Source: Sclerotinia nivalis
Lineage: Eukaryota; Ascomycota; Leotiomycetes; Helotiales; Sclerotiniaceae
Length of the DNA stretch: 64,000 bases
Direction of reading: 5' to 3'
NCBI GenBank assembly: GCA_029531795.1
Contig: JAPEIS010000012.1
Span: 1,922,001-1,986,000 of the forward strand
Part shown: positions 46,701-59,499 of the stretch, in pieces
Layout of the letters: every line of letters begins with the position of its first letter
Numbering within the stretch: position 1 is the first letter of the stretch
Notes under the pieces: generated by a model
Database searches by the model: none
What the model was told of the DNA's origin: nothing
Seen by the model: the letters and a program-made list of their open reading frames with translations, nothing else
Translations under genes and position numbers: made by a program

Positions 46701-46774
46701 AGAATTTCATAGATAACAATAGTTTTCTATTTCTCTATCATCTTTTAATTTATGATTTCCAAATCCAGTCTTCT

Positions 46775-46937
46775 TGTTACGGGTTTATTCCCCTTCACCT
46801 GCACGTGATCATGTGTGCCTTAGGCATACATGCGTACATTCACTTCTATATAGTTAGGTCATCTTCTTGACCTTCTTCCTCTTCTCATAATACAATTATA
46901 GATCAACTCTATATATACCTTTTTTCTCATTGTGATA
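46775..46937 (+). repeat. 5' LTR of a plus-strand chromovirus fragment (163 bp)
   Basis: Begins TGTTACGGGTTTATTCC and ends TTGTGATA. The 163-bp unit has an inverted counterpart at 48107-48269, where the start reads TATTAC after G-to-A change. It is followed by the gag leader. Confidence 0.72.
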
Positions 46938-48106
46938 GTTTGTATTACTCTTTTAAAGGTTCTATCATTTTACAAAGTGATTTGGCTTTGCTAAATCATC
47001 TGTAGGCTTTTGTGTTTGTTTTCGATTGCTTTTGTATTGTTATAATTCGTTTGCTTTTGTGCGGTTGTGTTTCTTATCTGTTTTTGTGCAGCTTTTTTTA
47101 TTCGTTTTTGTACAGCTTCTGATCTCTGATTGTTTTTGTGCGATTATATTTATTTGTAGGTTTCTGTATTTGTTTTTAATTGTTTTTGTGTGATTGTATT
47201 TTGTATATGTATTGTTTTTGTATGGTTGCATTTTCTCTATTAATTGCTTTTGTATAATTGTAGTTTCTTTATCGATTACTTTTGTATAATTGTAATTCTT
47301 TTTATAATAGCTTCTGGTTTTATATCTGTTGGTGGTGCGACTTCTATTTTTATCGAGGGAGTTCGTGCTGGAATTCAATGAGTCTTCGGTCAATGGTCTA
47401 CTATTATGCAAATTCTAGTAGAATTGAATGTTTTGGTAATGCTAAACTTTGTTGTTGGTTTTAATGAACAAATTGTTTATTTGAATTATGTTTTCTTTGT
47501 TATCGAAGATTGTTTTATTATTCAAGCTATTTATATCGTTATTTAAACAAATAAGATCGAGGAATGTAAAGCGGAAAACGTTGGGCTTTTTTGTATTTTA
47601 ATCGATAAACAAGTTTAGCTGGATATTGATAATGTTATTATTAATCAGAAACTAATCATTTCTTATCAAACTCAAAAGGATCTATTTGTTTTTAAAGGCG
47701 AAAAATCTAATATTTTTGTTTGCTAAGAGGATTATCAATTTTGGAAATTGGATTTGCAACTTTGTTGGATAATTGATTTACAATTCTTTGTTTTTGAACA
47801 AAAGAAGATTAGTTATATTATTAGTTTTCTCGATGATCAAATACGATAAAAATATATTACAGATATTACTAGATTTGTTGATAATTTTATTTGTTTCGAT
47901 TCTGCTGTTTCGTTTTTGGTCAAATTGGATAAATTATATATCTCTGTAGATATTGAAAAAAAAGTTTTGTTCAAATTCGATAAGTTTTCTATAGATTCAA
48001 AAGAGTCCTTTTCGGTTTTTTTTTCTATATTATCTCATTTGGTTAACTTTTGTTATAAGTTTGATTGTGAAATTATTAATACAATAAAGCAAAAGATTAT
48101 TGTTCC
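46938..48106 (+). pseudogene. gag relic of a Ty3/Gypsy chromovirus, plus strand, truncated
   Basis: A ~340-base T/G-rich leader precedes a broken gag reading frame from about 47280: EGVRAGIQ, FGQWSTIMQ, EECKAENVG, then FLVKLDKLYISVDIEKK and SHLVNFCYKFDCEIIN near the end. It is clearly homologous to the minus-strand gag at 53640-54503. It stops abruptly at 48106, exactly where the LTR of the oppositely oriented element starts. Confidence 0.75.
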
Positions 48107-48269
48107 TATCACGGTGAGGGAAAAGGTATGTGTAGGGTTGATCTATAGTTGTACTACGAGGAGAGGAAGAAGGTCAAGGAGGTGACCTGACTATATAGAA
48201 GTGAATATATGTATATATGCCTAAAGTATATATGATTATGTGCAGGTGAAGAGGGATGAACTTGTAATA
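48107..48269 (-). repeat. 3' LTR of the minus-strand chromovirus (163 bp)
   Basis: Inverted match of 46775-46937 with transition differences. It is preceded, on the minus strand, by the purine tract GAGAAGGGGATAC, which fixes its start. Confidence 0.75.
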
Positions 48270-48599
48270 GTATCCCCTTCTCAAGAAATCCATTTGACCT
48301 TAAATGAACGTTAAAAAATAAAGAAAAATAAAGAAAAAATATAGATCCCTTTCTTCAATTAGATCCCCGAATCAAAAATATATGATATCCTTCAATGTAT
48401 GATATCTTAAACGTTATATCCTTTACTATAATAATATATAATATACTTTTAAACGAAACGAATAATCTTGATACGAATGGATCTTCGTAGAGTGGGCATA
48501 GTAATTTCATTGTGTGACTTTGGTTGCAAAATCTGTGGTTCCGGTTGCAATATAGCAGTATCGAAATGCTTTAGAATTCAAACTAATAACTTTGGTTTC

Positions 48600-48790
48600 T
48601 TTGAATGAAGGTGATGATATTCGATAAGAATCTTTTCGTTATCCTTTAAATCATTAATTGGTTGTCAAATTGATGCGTAGTATCTTCATTTGATCAAATA
48701 ATGATGGTCATCCTTATTATAATTATTTAAAACTTTTTCAAATATCCATTTTTGAATAGGTTCATCTTTATTATCGTTCTGCTTCAAAAT
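48600..48790 (-). pseudogene. Chromodomain relic at the end of the minus-strand pol
   Basis: Minus-strand reading EPIQKWIFEKVLNN, then HHYLIK, a stop in place of the usual Trp, RYYAS, and DNEKILIEYHHLHSKK. The same block recurs in the plus-strand element at ~61050-61210. Chromodomains of this type steer integration to heterochromatin. Confidence 0.7.
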
Positions 48791-49099
48791 TCTGTTTTGT
48801 ATAGTTAGGGATTCTAACTCGTTAATCGTTATTTGAACTGGAAAATGAGGATTATTATAAACTGGAAGTAAAAGAGAATAATGGAAAACAAAGAAGATTT
48901 TAATGTTTTCAGGTAATTGAACAAAACAAGCATAAAGATAAATCTTAATAATCTTATAAAAGTCAATCTATTTATTATCTAGCTTTTTTGTTTTATATAA
49001 GATCTTTATATTCTTGATATTAATATAGACTTTTTGATTAACTATATAACAAGGTGAATCAGAACAATAACAATTAGTATAATCTTCAAAAGTAGTAAT

Positions 49100-50281
49100 T
49101 GTCTATTATACAAAAACACGAAATTGTTCCAAGATATGTTCTATGTGATCTACGATCCGATTACCTTTAAAGAATTCCTGTTTTTGTATTAGAATCATAT
49201 CCAGCGGGCAAGATTTACTAGGCTCAATACCTAGATACAGATTAAAGCTATAATTGGCGAAGAAGGGCGAGTAATTAATCGTTTCAGAAATCATATTATT
49301 AAACGTAAACTCGGTTAAGGATAATCAATCCAATTAATTATTTTGATAGTAGTTAATAAAAGCTTGTAAATACTATTCCAGAACCGAATTAATATATTTG
49401 GTCTGATTATCTATTTGAGGATGAAAAACTGAAGAGTGCTTTAAGGTAATTCCCAATCGCTTCAAGAGTTGTGATCAGAATCCTGATACGAATTGTATTT
49501 CCCGATCGGAAATGATATTGTTCGAAAGTCTATAAAGCATATAAATACAATTGATGAAAGTATTGATTAGCTTTTTTATTGTTAGTATATATATATCGAT
49601 AAAATGTCTCATTTTGATTAGCCTACAAACTATTATCAAAATATATTTATAAATAGAATTATAATGAATACAATTTGGAAGCGGTGTAATATAATTGATT
49701 GAGATATCAGATTACATACGAAAAGGGATAGACAGTGGTTTCAAAAATCCAGGAGGCGTTGATTTAGACGATTTGATATAAATACAAAGTTTGCAGGTTT
49801 TCATATAGGATACGATTTCCAAATGTATATTAGGCCACTAATATATACGAGAGATAAGATCGATCGTTTTAGTTCAATCAGGATGATCAACAGGATTAGA
49901 AGAATGAATCCGATAGATAATTTGGAGTTTGAGTTTATTGTCTGATAGAATCTAAAATTTATCCCGATAATAAATTCTATTATTTTGGATCGAACAATTC
50001 TGTATAACGATCCAAAGAATCTTACGATACTTCTTTGGCCATTTAATCATCAATGGATTGTTAAAAGCAGAGATAAGTTGATCTACAATATCGGATTTAG
50101 TATATACTGTATCGATTAAAGCATCAATTGGTTGATTATAGAGCGGTACTATTATCTCCACCGGTATCAAATTGATATGCTTAATCAAATCCTTATAAAA
50201 ATCGGTGTCAAAATAATTCTGGAAAAGGACAATACACTTTCGATTTTTTAAACACTCATCGTTTGGATCAAAGCGATACAA
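49100..50281 (-). pseudogene. Integrase region relic
   Basis: The piece at 50281-49952 (DPNDECLKNRK ... NNRIYYRDKF) is the linker before the integrase zinc domain. The piece at 49294-49106 (SPFFANYSFN, GIEPSKSCPLDM, HILEQFR) is the conserved region after the catalytic core. The core between is broken by stops. Confidence 0.78.
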
Positions 50282-50999
50282 TCGATCTTCATATTTTCTA
50301 TTAAGCGTGTTTGATTGAATAACCTTGTTTCCTGGTCGATAGACTATACGGAAATTATATTGAAACAGAAATTCGGATTATCGCACTTGCTGTTGATTAA
50401 GGGTCTTTGTAATCATAAAATACTCGAGGTTTTTATAATCAATAAGAATCTCCAAATTTTTTTGTAAACCTTAAAACTCCAAATACCATTCTTCCATTGC
50501 TTTGATAATAACGAATAATTCCTTATTGTAAATCTCATAATTACATTCCATTACTATATACTTAAATGAAAAGTAAACAATCAAATACAAAACATTATCA
50601 TCATTGTATTACGAAAGAACTCCTCTTAAAACCCAATCGGAAATATCGGTTTCCAAAACAGTTTTCCATCTGTAGTCGAAGTATATCAAAACCGGCGCTA
50701 TTGTAAAAGCCCTTTTTAAAGCATCAAAAGCCTTTGTATAATCTATAATCCACTTCCATATAATATTCTTTCGCAAGAAATCGTTGAGAGAATAACAAAT
50801 CTTTGAAAAATCTTTTATAAAACGTTGGTAGAAATTAGTGAAGCTAAGAAATCGTTATAAATCCTTTACACATAAAAGCAACTTTCAAGATATAATAGTC
50901 GTAACCTTTTCTTAATCCATTTTGATGCCTTCAATTATAATAATAAAACTCAGATACTTTGTTTTTGTAATTTCGAATTTGTATTTGTTGATATCAATC

Positions 51000-51700
51000 T
51001 ATAATCCAGTATCTATTAGTTTTTGAATCACTTGATGAATATATTCCTTATACTTTACAGGATTATCGGAATAGATTAAGATATCATCGAGATACATAGT
51101 ACAATACTTATCCAATTTGTCGAAAAGTGTATAATTAATATAATATTGGAATAACGCAGGTACATTGCAAAAACTAAAAAAATATAATTAGAAATTCAAA
51201 AAGATCAAAACAAATGATGAACACAGTTTTCCATTCATTTCCTTTGGCGATTCGCAACTTGTTGAATACTGTAATGATATCAAACTTAGTATAAATTTTT
51301 GTATTATAAAAAGCATCCAGCATTTCACAAACAATAGATAATAGATAGCGATTCTTTATAATAACATTATTGAATCCTCGATAATCTTGACAAATACAAA
51401 CCCCCTCTTCAAACTTGGTAATTAATAACAAAGAAAAGATATACCGCAACCTCGATTCTCGAATGAACTCTTTGGAGAGATTATCATCGAATCATTTATA
51501 TACCACCATCAACTCCATTAACAACAAAAAGCGATTTTTGAAATAAAGTAACTCTTTATCAAATATCAATTCAATCTTATAATCCCAGATTCAACAAGAT
51601 GACAATTTATCGATATAGTGTAGAAAAAAAACAAAAAATTGATTTTATAACCATATAGAGAGCCTTTATCGTATTTGATCATCACTAAGGGAAGGTTTGC
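51000..51700 (-). pseudogene. Reverse transcriptase relic
   Basis: The open part at 51449-51174 shows Ty3/Gypsy RT blocks: EGVCICQDYRGFNNV, IKNRYLL, KIYTKFDIITVFNKLRI and WKTVFI. The catalytic YLDDI-type block lies in a more broken segment near 51080. Confidence 0.85.
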
Positions 51701-52697
51701 CAATTAAAAATTTATCGATATCAGTTTCAAAAACCTTTTGCAGATGGAACGGTTTATAACAATTGTATACAAAATCATAAAATTATAATAGAGTTTTAGA
51801 GAACATTTTTACTATATCATTCTGCCTTTGTAAAATCGATCGAAAATCCTCTTTTGTAAATATCAAGAACAATATAATCTGTCGTAGATAATCTTGTTTA
51901 ATAATTTTCTGTATAGTATCCAATTCATTTTATATCAATCGGATAACCCGAACATTATCTTGTTGGTAAAACGAAACAAAGCTAAAAGTTTACAATTAAC
52001 GAATATCATTTATATTTGAGCTTGTACTTTTGTAGATAGATATAAGGAGTTCCTCAATAGAAAGCAAAGGCAAACGGTTTTTTGAATTGTGAATAAAACG
52101 ATATCGATTTGCAATCTTCAAAATCGACTTTGGATGTAGATAATTGGAAATCATTTATACTTGATTATTTGATTCTCCGCAACACTTTGTTCGATAATGA
52201 TTCACATCAAATGTCAGACCTTGCTGAAATTCGAGATCAACAGAAAAATCGTCAGATTGTAATATATAACCCTCATCCGATATCTTTTCGATAAAAGGTT
52301 TTTTATAAGAAATTTCTTTAGAAGCAGAAAACGTTTAAATAAGTAAAGAATCGGTATCGTTTTTTAGACAATCCTCGATATAGGAAAAATAATACTTATA
52401 ATCTGTACATTTAGCTTTTATATCAAAATCAATAAGGAATTTATTTAAAAATTCGATAGCATCGATAATCTATTGTAGAATAACTTTTGTTAAATCCTCT
52501 TAGTCTTTAATCAGAAATGAAATCGTTGGTATGCTAATTGGCTTTGAATTATAACATATCGAACAATTGGAAATACAATAGTTTGAAGAGAATATTAAAT
52601 TCATCTCCATCCAATTGATAATAGAATTGTAACATTACAATTATAATAAACCAAAGATTAACAGTATCTCTAATGAAAGCTAGATAATATAAAAAAA

Positions 52698-52952
52698 TCA
52701 ATATTTATAATAATCCCTTATAACGATTTCCATTACAAAATATTCTGTAATTCTATCAACAACCTTTCTATCAACAAATCGAAACTTGCAAGGAAAAAGT
52801 AAGAATTGTATTTTGATATTGTATTTGAGAACAAAAAAACAATCAACAAAAGCTTCTCTAGAGCATCTACTATCAATAAGACTTGTAACAGTAAAAGAGT
52901 TTTTATATACAAGGAATATAATGGTTTTAACGAATAGAGATTTGCTATTCAT
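52698..52952 (-). pseudogene. Retropepsin (aspartic protease) relic
   Basis: Contains TSLIDSRCSREAF, corresponding to the active-site block LIDSGCSG seen in the sister element at 56881; the Gly after Ser has become Arg, a G-to-A type change. Confidence 0.7.
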
Positions 52953-53639
52953 AGAATTGAACTACAATAACTTATATCTATTCATTTTTCGATTTACTTT
53001 CTTGTCTTTAGTATTCCTTTACAAGCGATTTTTCACAAAGGTTAGTCTTTTCCCTATTCGGGATTTTCCTTAGCTGAACCGAATATAGAAACAACCTTCT
53101 CTGATTCGATATAATCTTACTATTATATCTGATTCAGATATTATTGACCTTGTACTCAATTACCAGTATATCCTCCTCGAAATCCATTGCAATCATTGTT
53201 AAACCTATTAACGCTTCAGAAAACCGGGACAGTAGTACATTGAATAGAGATCAGATTAATTGAGGCGACGATATTATAATTGGAAAATATATTAGTAGAA
53301 GTCTATTTGCTAGAAAGGAGATTACTGTTAATATTATAAATAGTATAACAATCAATCTAAAAATAATCGATCCTATTATAATAATTATAAGAGATTACAA
53401 AATTAAACTTCTTTTTCTTATTTTATTAATCTTTTTGCTATTATCCCTTCTATTTCATTATATCAAGATCTATAGGATCATCATTATCAATAACAAATGT
53501 ATTATCAGAATTTTTGTTATAATACTCAGTATTACAAAGATTCTAATTTCAAATAGAGAATTTCTTTTGCCAACCATCAATATTATCGACAATATAAAGA
53601 TTCGAATCACTAATAACCAAAATTCGGAAAGGAACAATA

Positions 53640-54503
53640 ACCTTTTGTTTTATTATATTAACAATCTCACAATCAAACTTATAGCAAAAATTAACCAAGT
53701 GAAACAATATAAAGAAAAAAGTCGAAAAGAACTTCTTTGAACTTATAAAAAGTTTATCGAATTTAAACAAAGCTTTTTTTTTCAATATCCATAAAGATAT
53801 ATAATTTGTCCAATTTGACCAAAAACGAAGTAGCAGAATCGAAACAAATAAGATCATCGATAAATCTAATGATATCCGTAATATACTCTTATCGCACTTG
53901 ATCATTGAGAAGACTAATAACATAACTAATCTTTTTTTGTTCGAAAACAAAGAATTGTAAATCGATTATTCAATAAAATTGCAAACCCAATTTCCAAGAT
54001 TGATAGTTCTCTTAGCGAACGAGAATATTAAATCTTTCGCTTTTAAAAACAAACAGATCTTTCTAAATTTGACGGGGAATAGTTGGTTTCTAACCAATAA
54101 TAGTATCATCGATATCCAGCTGAGTTTGTTTACCAATCAAAATACAAAGAAACCCAACGTTTTCCGCTTTGCATTCTTCGATTTTATTTGTTTGAATAAC
54201 GATATAAATAGCTTGAATAGTAAAGCGATCTTCGATAATAAAGAAAATATAATTCAGATAAGTAATTTGTTCATCAAGATTGGTAACGAGATTTGATATT
54301 ACCAAAGTATTCAATTTTGCTAGGATTTGTATAATAATAGACCATTGACCGAAAACTCGTTGGATTCCGATACGAATTCCCTCGATAAAAGTAGGAATCG
54401 TATCATCAGCAAATATAAAACCAGAAATCATTATAAAAAGAATTGTAATTATACAAAAGTAATCGATAAAGAAACTACAAAAAATACAATCGTACAAAAG
54501 CAA
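53640..54503 (-). pseudogene. gag relic of the minus-strand chromovirus
   Basis: Open at 54503-54090 (EGIRIGIQRVFGQWS, EECKAENVG), continuing in the broken piece 53950-53549 with KFDKLFISSKKFFSTFF and the HLVNFCYKFDCEIVN block. Homologous to the plus-strand fragment at 47280-48106. Confidence 0.75.
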
Positions 54504-54859
54504 TCAAAAACAAACACAAAAGCCTACAAATAAATATAATCGTACAAAAACAATCAGAAATCAGAAGCTATACAAAGCAAATAAAAAAGCTACACAAAAA
54601 CAAATAAAAAATATAACCGTATACAAACAGGCGAATTACGATAGCACAAAAGCAATCGAAAACAGATATAAAAGCCTACAAATGATTTAGCAAGGTCAAA
54701 TTATTTTGTAAAATGATGGGGCCTTTGAAAAAATAGTATAAACTATCACAATGAGGGAAAAGGTATATATAGAATTGATCTATAATTGTACTACAAGGAG
54801 AGGAAGAAGATTAAGGAGGTGATCTGATTATATAGAAGTGTGTGTGTGTATATGTGTGT

Positions 54860-56345
54860 GATATTTTTTGTCCGAGGCTTTATACGAAGTACAGGTTTCA
54901 AATTCCTAATTGGGACAAAGGACGTCAGGGAAGGAAGGCCCCTGGGTTTCTAATTAGCTAATCTAAATTTACTAGTATTATATATACTAAATGCTTTAGT
55001 AGGGTTTATATAATTACCGTTATGTATTAAGTTAATCCCTTGGGTAGATATTTCAGTTGTTCTTTATAATACAGTTAGATTCTTCGATTCTTGATTTTCT
55101 TTTTTTTGTTATCGTAATCGAACTTTTTAATATGATTTTGTTAATATAAAGATTTTTTTTTTTTTTTTAAAGTTTATACAAATTCAATCTTTCTGAACCA
55201 AAATCCAATGTTTTATACAAAAAAATTCCAAAAATAATATAAAATAAAAATAAAAATAAAAATCAAAGCAATTCTTCAATCAATAAATTGTATAAGGAAT
55301 CGAGGATATATATCCTGATAGAATCTTGTAAATTTGAATCAAATTGTTAGTTTTGTTGTTCTTTCTATACTTTCCAAAAGATAAGAAATGGTTTCAGATG
55401 GTGATAATTTTGAAAGGGTTTTTTGAGTATTTCCAATTTTATAAAAGTAAAAATGAAAAAGAGATTTTCTTTTCCTATATGAGTATAATATATAAATATT
55501 TTTGTAATTGAAATGATTGTGATATGTTGCGAAATTGTTGTGTTGAGATTTGGCTGCTAGAATATATTCTAGTATTGTTCGATCAAAAAAGAGTATAATC
55601 GATTTGTTATTGTAAGTTATAAAAAGATTATTATAACTTTGTGGTACTATAATTATTTATAATTTAGTTTTTGTTGATTTAGTATTTGTTTTAGCGATTC
55701 TTTTTAAGGAGATAAGAGTGTAAATAGGATTAGGTGGGAATGGGAGAGTTATTTCCTTTTTTGTTGTTTTATTTGTTATTTCGTTTTTGGGGATATCCAA
55801 GTGTTTAGGAATCTATCGAATTCGAATTGAGTCAGGGTAAGTATATGGTAAGCGGGATCTGAAAAACCAAACTGTAGTTAATTTGTAGAATTCTTTGAAT
55901 ATAGATTGAAAGGATTCAGTAGAATGAGAGTTTAATTGTATAGCAACCTTTAGATTATCTAAAAAAACCTAGAGGTCTGTAGTGAATCTAGTTGAGGGTA
56001 GTTATATTGCTGTTTGAGTATCTTTCAAAATTGCAGTTGCTTTGGTATCGAAAATTTCAGTATTATAGTCTAATAAGAAAGTCTATCGATTTATTTGTAA
56101 ATTGTATTGATAAATCATTAATCTATTTTTTGTAGTATTATTCAAAGTTTTGCTTTTCGAATCATTGGAGAAGATTTACAAATCATTTTTTGGAACTGTA
56201 GATATAAATCTTTCGAAATCCTTAACTATTTGTTCTTTCGAACAATCGAAAAAACTATCGATCTGGGTTTCTATGATAATATGTGGTTTTTTGTTTTTTT
56301 AAGAAAAAAAAACAATTGAATTGATATATTCAGTTTTTGGAAGAG
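54860..56345 (-). mobile_element. Tad-like LINE, 3' fragment with RNase H
   Basis: Minus-strand reading from about 56290 to 55290 recovers a LINE-type RNase H: IFSNDSK (Asp-Gly-Ser of the active site altered by G-to-A), TEIFDTKATAILKD, LWVFLDNL-like STOP-VFLDNLKVA, and KHLDIPKNE in place of the usual GHxDIPGNE, then a Cys/His-rich tail. A 3' untranslated region with GTCCC and CTTCGTATAAAGCCTCGGAC ends in a short A-run. The 5' part with the RT is missing. Its 3' end abuts the truncated LTR at ~54860. Confidence 0.72.
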
Positions 56346-56640
56346 CTATGTTACGATCACGCAACAGTTTCGTCAAAACAAGAAACCTAAACGGAGGCGT
56401 TCTCATTTCGAATCATCAGCGTAGGAACGTCATCGATCAGTTTGGAATGTTTAGTAAACAAGCTTCTTTGTATTGCTTATGAAAGGACAGGAATGGTGGC
56501 GAACTATAGGCGTTCTGATATCTCTTTATTGATTGAACTTAAAAGTAATAGTTTATTCATGATTAGAAAGGGTAATGAAAAGTTTGGCTACGGTTTTACG
56601 ACTAATTGATTCTTTGCCTATGTGATCTTAACAGGTTTAT
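56346..56640. other. Unassigned fragment, less AT-rich than its surroundings
   Basis: About 300 bases between the LINE fragment and the plus-strand chromovirus. It begins near TGTTACGATCACGCAACA, an imperfect inverted repeat, and keeps CpG and CpA sites that the flanks have lost. I could not assign it. Confidence 0.35.
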
Positions 56641-56880
56641 TGAAGAAGAAATATTAGTATTATTAGAAAGTGTATCAAATATACCTTTTTGTAATATAAT
56701 ATTACTATTATCTATATTTATTCAAGAGCATTTAGGAAAAGTTTAATCTTTGTAATAAATTGTTTGTAAAGGTTATTAAAGAATATAGAATAGATATAAT
56801 GAGTAATAATTAGTAAAGAATTTTTATAGCTTAATTTTATAGATAGCAAATTTTTATTTATTCAAATCATTATATTCCTA

Positions 56881-57078
56881 ATGTATTCTTTTCTCTTCAA
56901 TATAATTAGTTTGATTGATAGCGGATGTTCAGGAAAAACATTCGCTGATCGTTTTTTTATTGATCGAAACAATATCCCAATTCGACTCTTACTATATTAT
57001 CACGAATTTTGTTTAGCAAATAGAAATATTGTAGATATCATTATTGATTATTTTATAATAGATATAATGATGGGATAA
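56881..57078 (+). pseudogene. Retropepsin relic of the plus-strand chromovirus
   Basis: Active-site block SLIDSGCSGKTFADRFF is retained, followed by NNIPIR and the VDIIIDYFIIDIMMG end. It is the best-preserved protease block of the window. Confidence 0.78.
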
Positions 57079-58199
57079 TATAAAAAAATATAATTATTTT
57101 TTGTTACAAAACTTTCCAAAGAAATTTTAATTATTTTCGGATTATTATAATTATAATACTATAATTCATATATAAATTAATAGAATATGATTTTTCTTTT
57201 CAATTTTTAATATTGTATAATATATTATTGTTTTTATAATATATTCAATTCAATATAAGTACTAATAATCCCTTCGTTAATATATATAGATCAAATATAT
57301 AAAAGTAGTATATTTATAAAGCTATTTATCAATAAAGTTTTTAATATATTATTTCCAATTAAAATTTTTCTTTTTAGTGTAAAGAAGAATTTTTTCTGAT
57401 ATTTATTATTATTTATTGAAGATGAAAACGAAGATAATGAAATATATACTCAAAATTTTAAGACAGTTTTAAAAAAACTGTTAAAGCAAAATTATAATGA
57501 ATTAATTTTTATAAATAAAGATTATAAATCGATGGAAGACTTTGAAATTGATTTGCAAATTGATAAGATTTTGATATTCGGTATAAATCATTATTATATA
57601 AAAGTTTGCAACAAAAGAGTATCATTTTAAATACAAATGATATCGAATTGATATTCTATTCAGTATAAACTTATATAAAAGATTATTGGATAATGTTAAT
57701 CGAAATTAATATTAAAAAATAAATCTTTATCATTATTATCAATTTCAAACTCAAAAAAGCAGATCAAAATTATTTTCAATATAAGATTAGATTTAGATAA
57801 TATCTATTAATTACAAACTATTAATTTTATATCTTTTTATCAATAGAATAAAGTGAAGGTTATATATTTTATATAAAAGAAATTAAATTAAACAAAAGAG
57901 ATTATTTAATAAGAATATTTATATAAAGCAATAATGATTCCAGCTTTTTAAAAACAAAACTTTAAGGATATATTATATAAAAAAGATAATATTGTTAATA
58001 TATTAATCAAAATATCTCTAAAGTTTTATGATTTTATTTATCATTGTTATTAATTAGAATATCTTCGGAAAATAATAAAGATGGATATTGAGAAATTCCT
58101 TAATAACAAATCATTATTCAATGATAATAAGATTAGGGAAAAGTTCTCTTTGTGGTTTCAAAACAAGCTATCTGTTTTCCTACTTTGTTATGTAGATAT

Positions 58200-58900
58200 A
58201 TTTCCTTTACATCGGGTATAGAATTACAAGATAAAATTAATATCTGAAAAAGAACCTTTATATTTCAAAAATCGCTTTTTATTCCCTTTCGAATTAAAGA
58301 TAATTCGAAAAGAAATCGACGATAATTTTATCAAAGGTTTTATTTGGAAATCAAGATTACAAAGTATAGTCTTATTATTTCTAACAATTAAACCTGATAA
58401 AGGAGTTTATATTTGTCAGGATTATTGTAGTTTGAATAATATTACTATTAAGAATCGATATCCTTTATTAATTGTTTGAGAAACTTTGAATACTTTTTAT
58501 AATACAAAAATCTATATTAAATTAGATATTATTGTTGTTTTCAACAAACTTTGTATTGTAGAAAATAATGAATAGAAAATCGCTTTTATTATTCGATTTG
58601 GATTATTCGAATCATTAGTTATACCTTTTAGTCTTTATAATATACTAATATTATTTCAATATTACATTAATCATATTTTGTTTGATGAATTGGATAAATA
58701 CTGTATTATATACCTCGATAATATTCTTATATATTTTGAAGATAAAAATCAATATCAAGAATATATTTGTAATATAATCCAGAAATTGTAAAATGCTAAT
58801 TTACAAATCAATATTAGTAAATACGAATTCGAAACAATTTCTACGAAATATTTAGATTTTATAATTACAATTGAAGATATAAAAATGGATTAAAATAAAA
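58200..58900 (+). pseudogene. Reverse transcriptase relic of the plus-strand chromovirus
   Basis: A broken frame with GVYICQDYCSLNNITIKNRY, KIYIKLDIIVVFNKL, IIRFGLFESLVIPF and the catalytic-type block CIIYLDNILIYFED, in which the second Asp of YLDD is Asn (G-to-A). Confidence 0.82.
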
Positions 58901-59499
58901 TATCAATTATTATTTTTTTAATACAATTAATATTTATTAAAGATTTATAACAATTCTTTGGTTTCGTGAATTTTTATTGTTGATTTATAAAAGATTTTTC
59001 AAAGATCTATTATTCTTTAAATGATTTTTTGTAGAAAAATATAGATTGACAATAAAAGAACGATTATATAATAGTATTCGAGAATTTAAAGAAAGTATTT
59101 ACAATAATTCCGGTATTTATCTATTTTAATTACAATAGGAAAACTATATTAGAAATAAATACTTCAGATTGAATTTCGAAAAGAATATTTTCTCAATATG
59201 ATGATAATAACGTTTTACAATCAGTAGTATACTTTTCTTCGAAATATTCAATTGCTAAATGTAATTATAAGATTTATAATAAAAAGTTATTAGTTATTAT
59301 TAAATCAATAAAGGAATAACGATTAGAATTATAAAGATCTTAATAGGAATTCGAAATCTTGATCGATTATAAGAATCTGAAATACTTTAAAATGATAAAA
59401 GTATTAAATCAATATCAAATACAATAATCAGAGTTCCTATTTTAATATAACTTTTGAATTGTTTATCAATCAAAAACTAAAACAATTCGGCCAAATACT

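Larger units (their letters stand above)
48107..54859 (-). mobile_element. Ty3/Gypsy chromovirus, nearly full length, RIP-degraded
   Basis: Reads right to left: partial 5' LTR (~54859-54744), leader, gag (54503-53640), protease (52952-52698), reverse transcriptase (~51700-51000), RNase H (~50900-50300), integrase (~50280-49100), chromodomain (~48790-48600), a purine-rich tract (GAGAAGGGGATAC) and the 3' LTR (48269-48107). The order protease-RT-RNase H-integrase and the C-terminal chromodomain define the chromovirus branch. Stops throughout mean no product. The 5' LTR is cut short by the LINE fragment at ~54860. Confidence 0.85.

Noticed and set aside
46411..48185. Open frames of 60-126 codons in the repeat block as host genes
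   Set aside because: They lie within gag relics or their antisense, in AT-rich RIPed DNA.
55146..55170. T-run as a LINE poly(A) tail
   Set aside because: It is internal to the 3' untranslated region; conserved-looking LINE tail sequence continues to about 54860.
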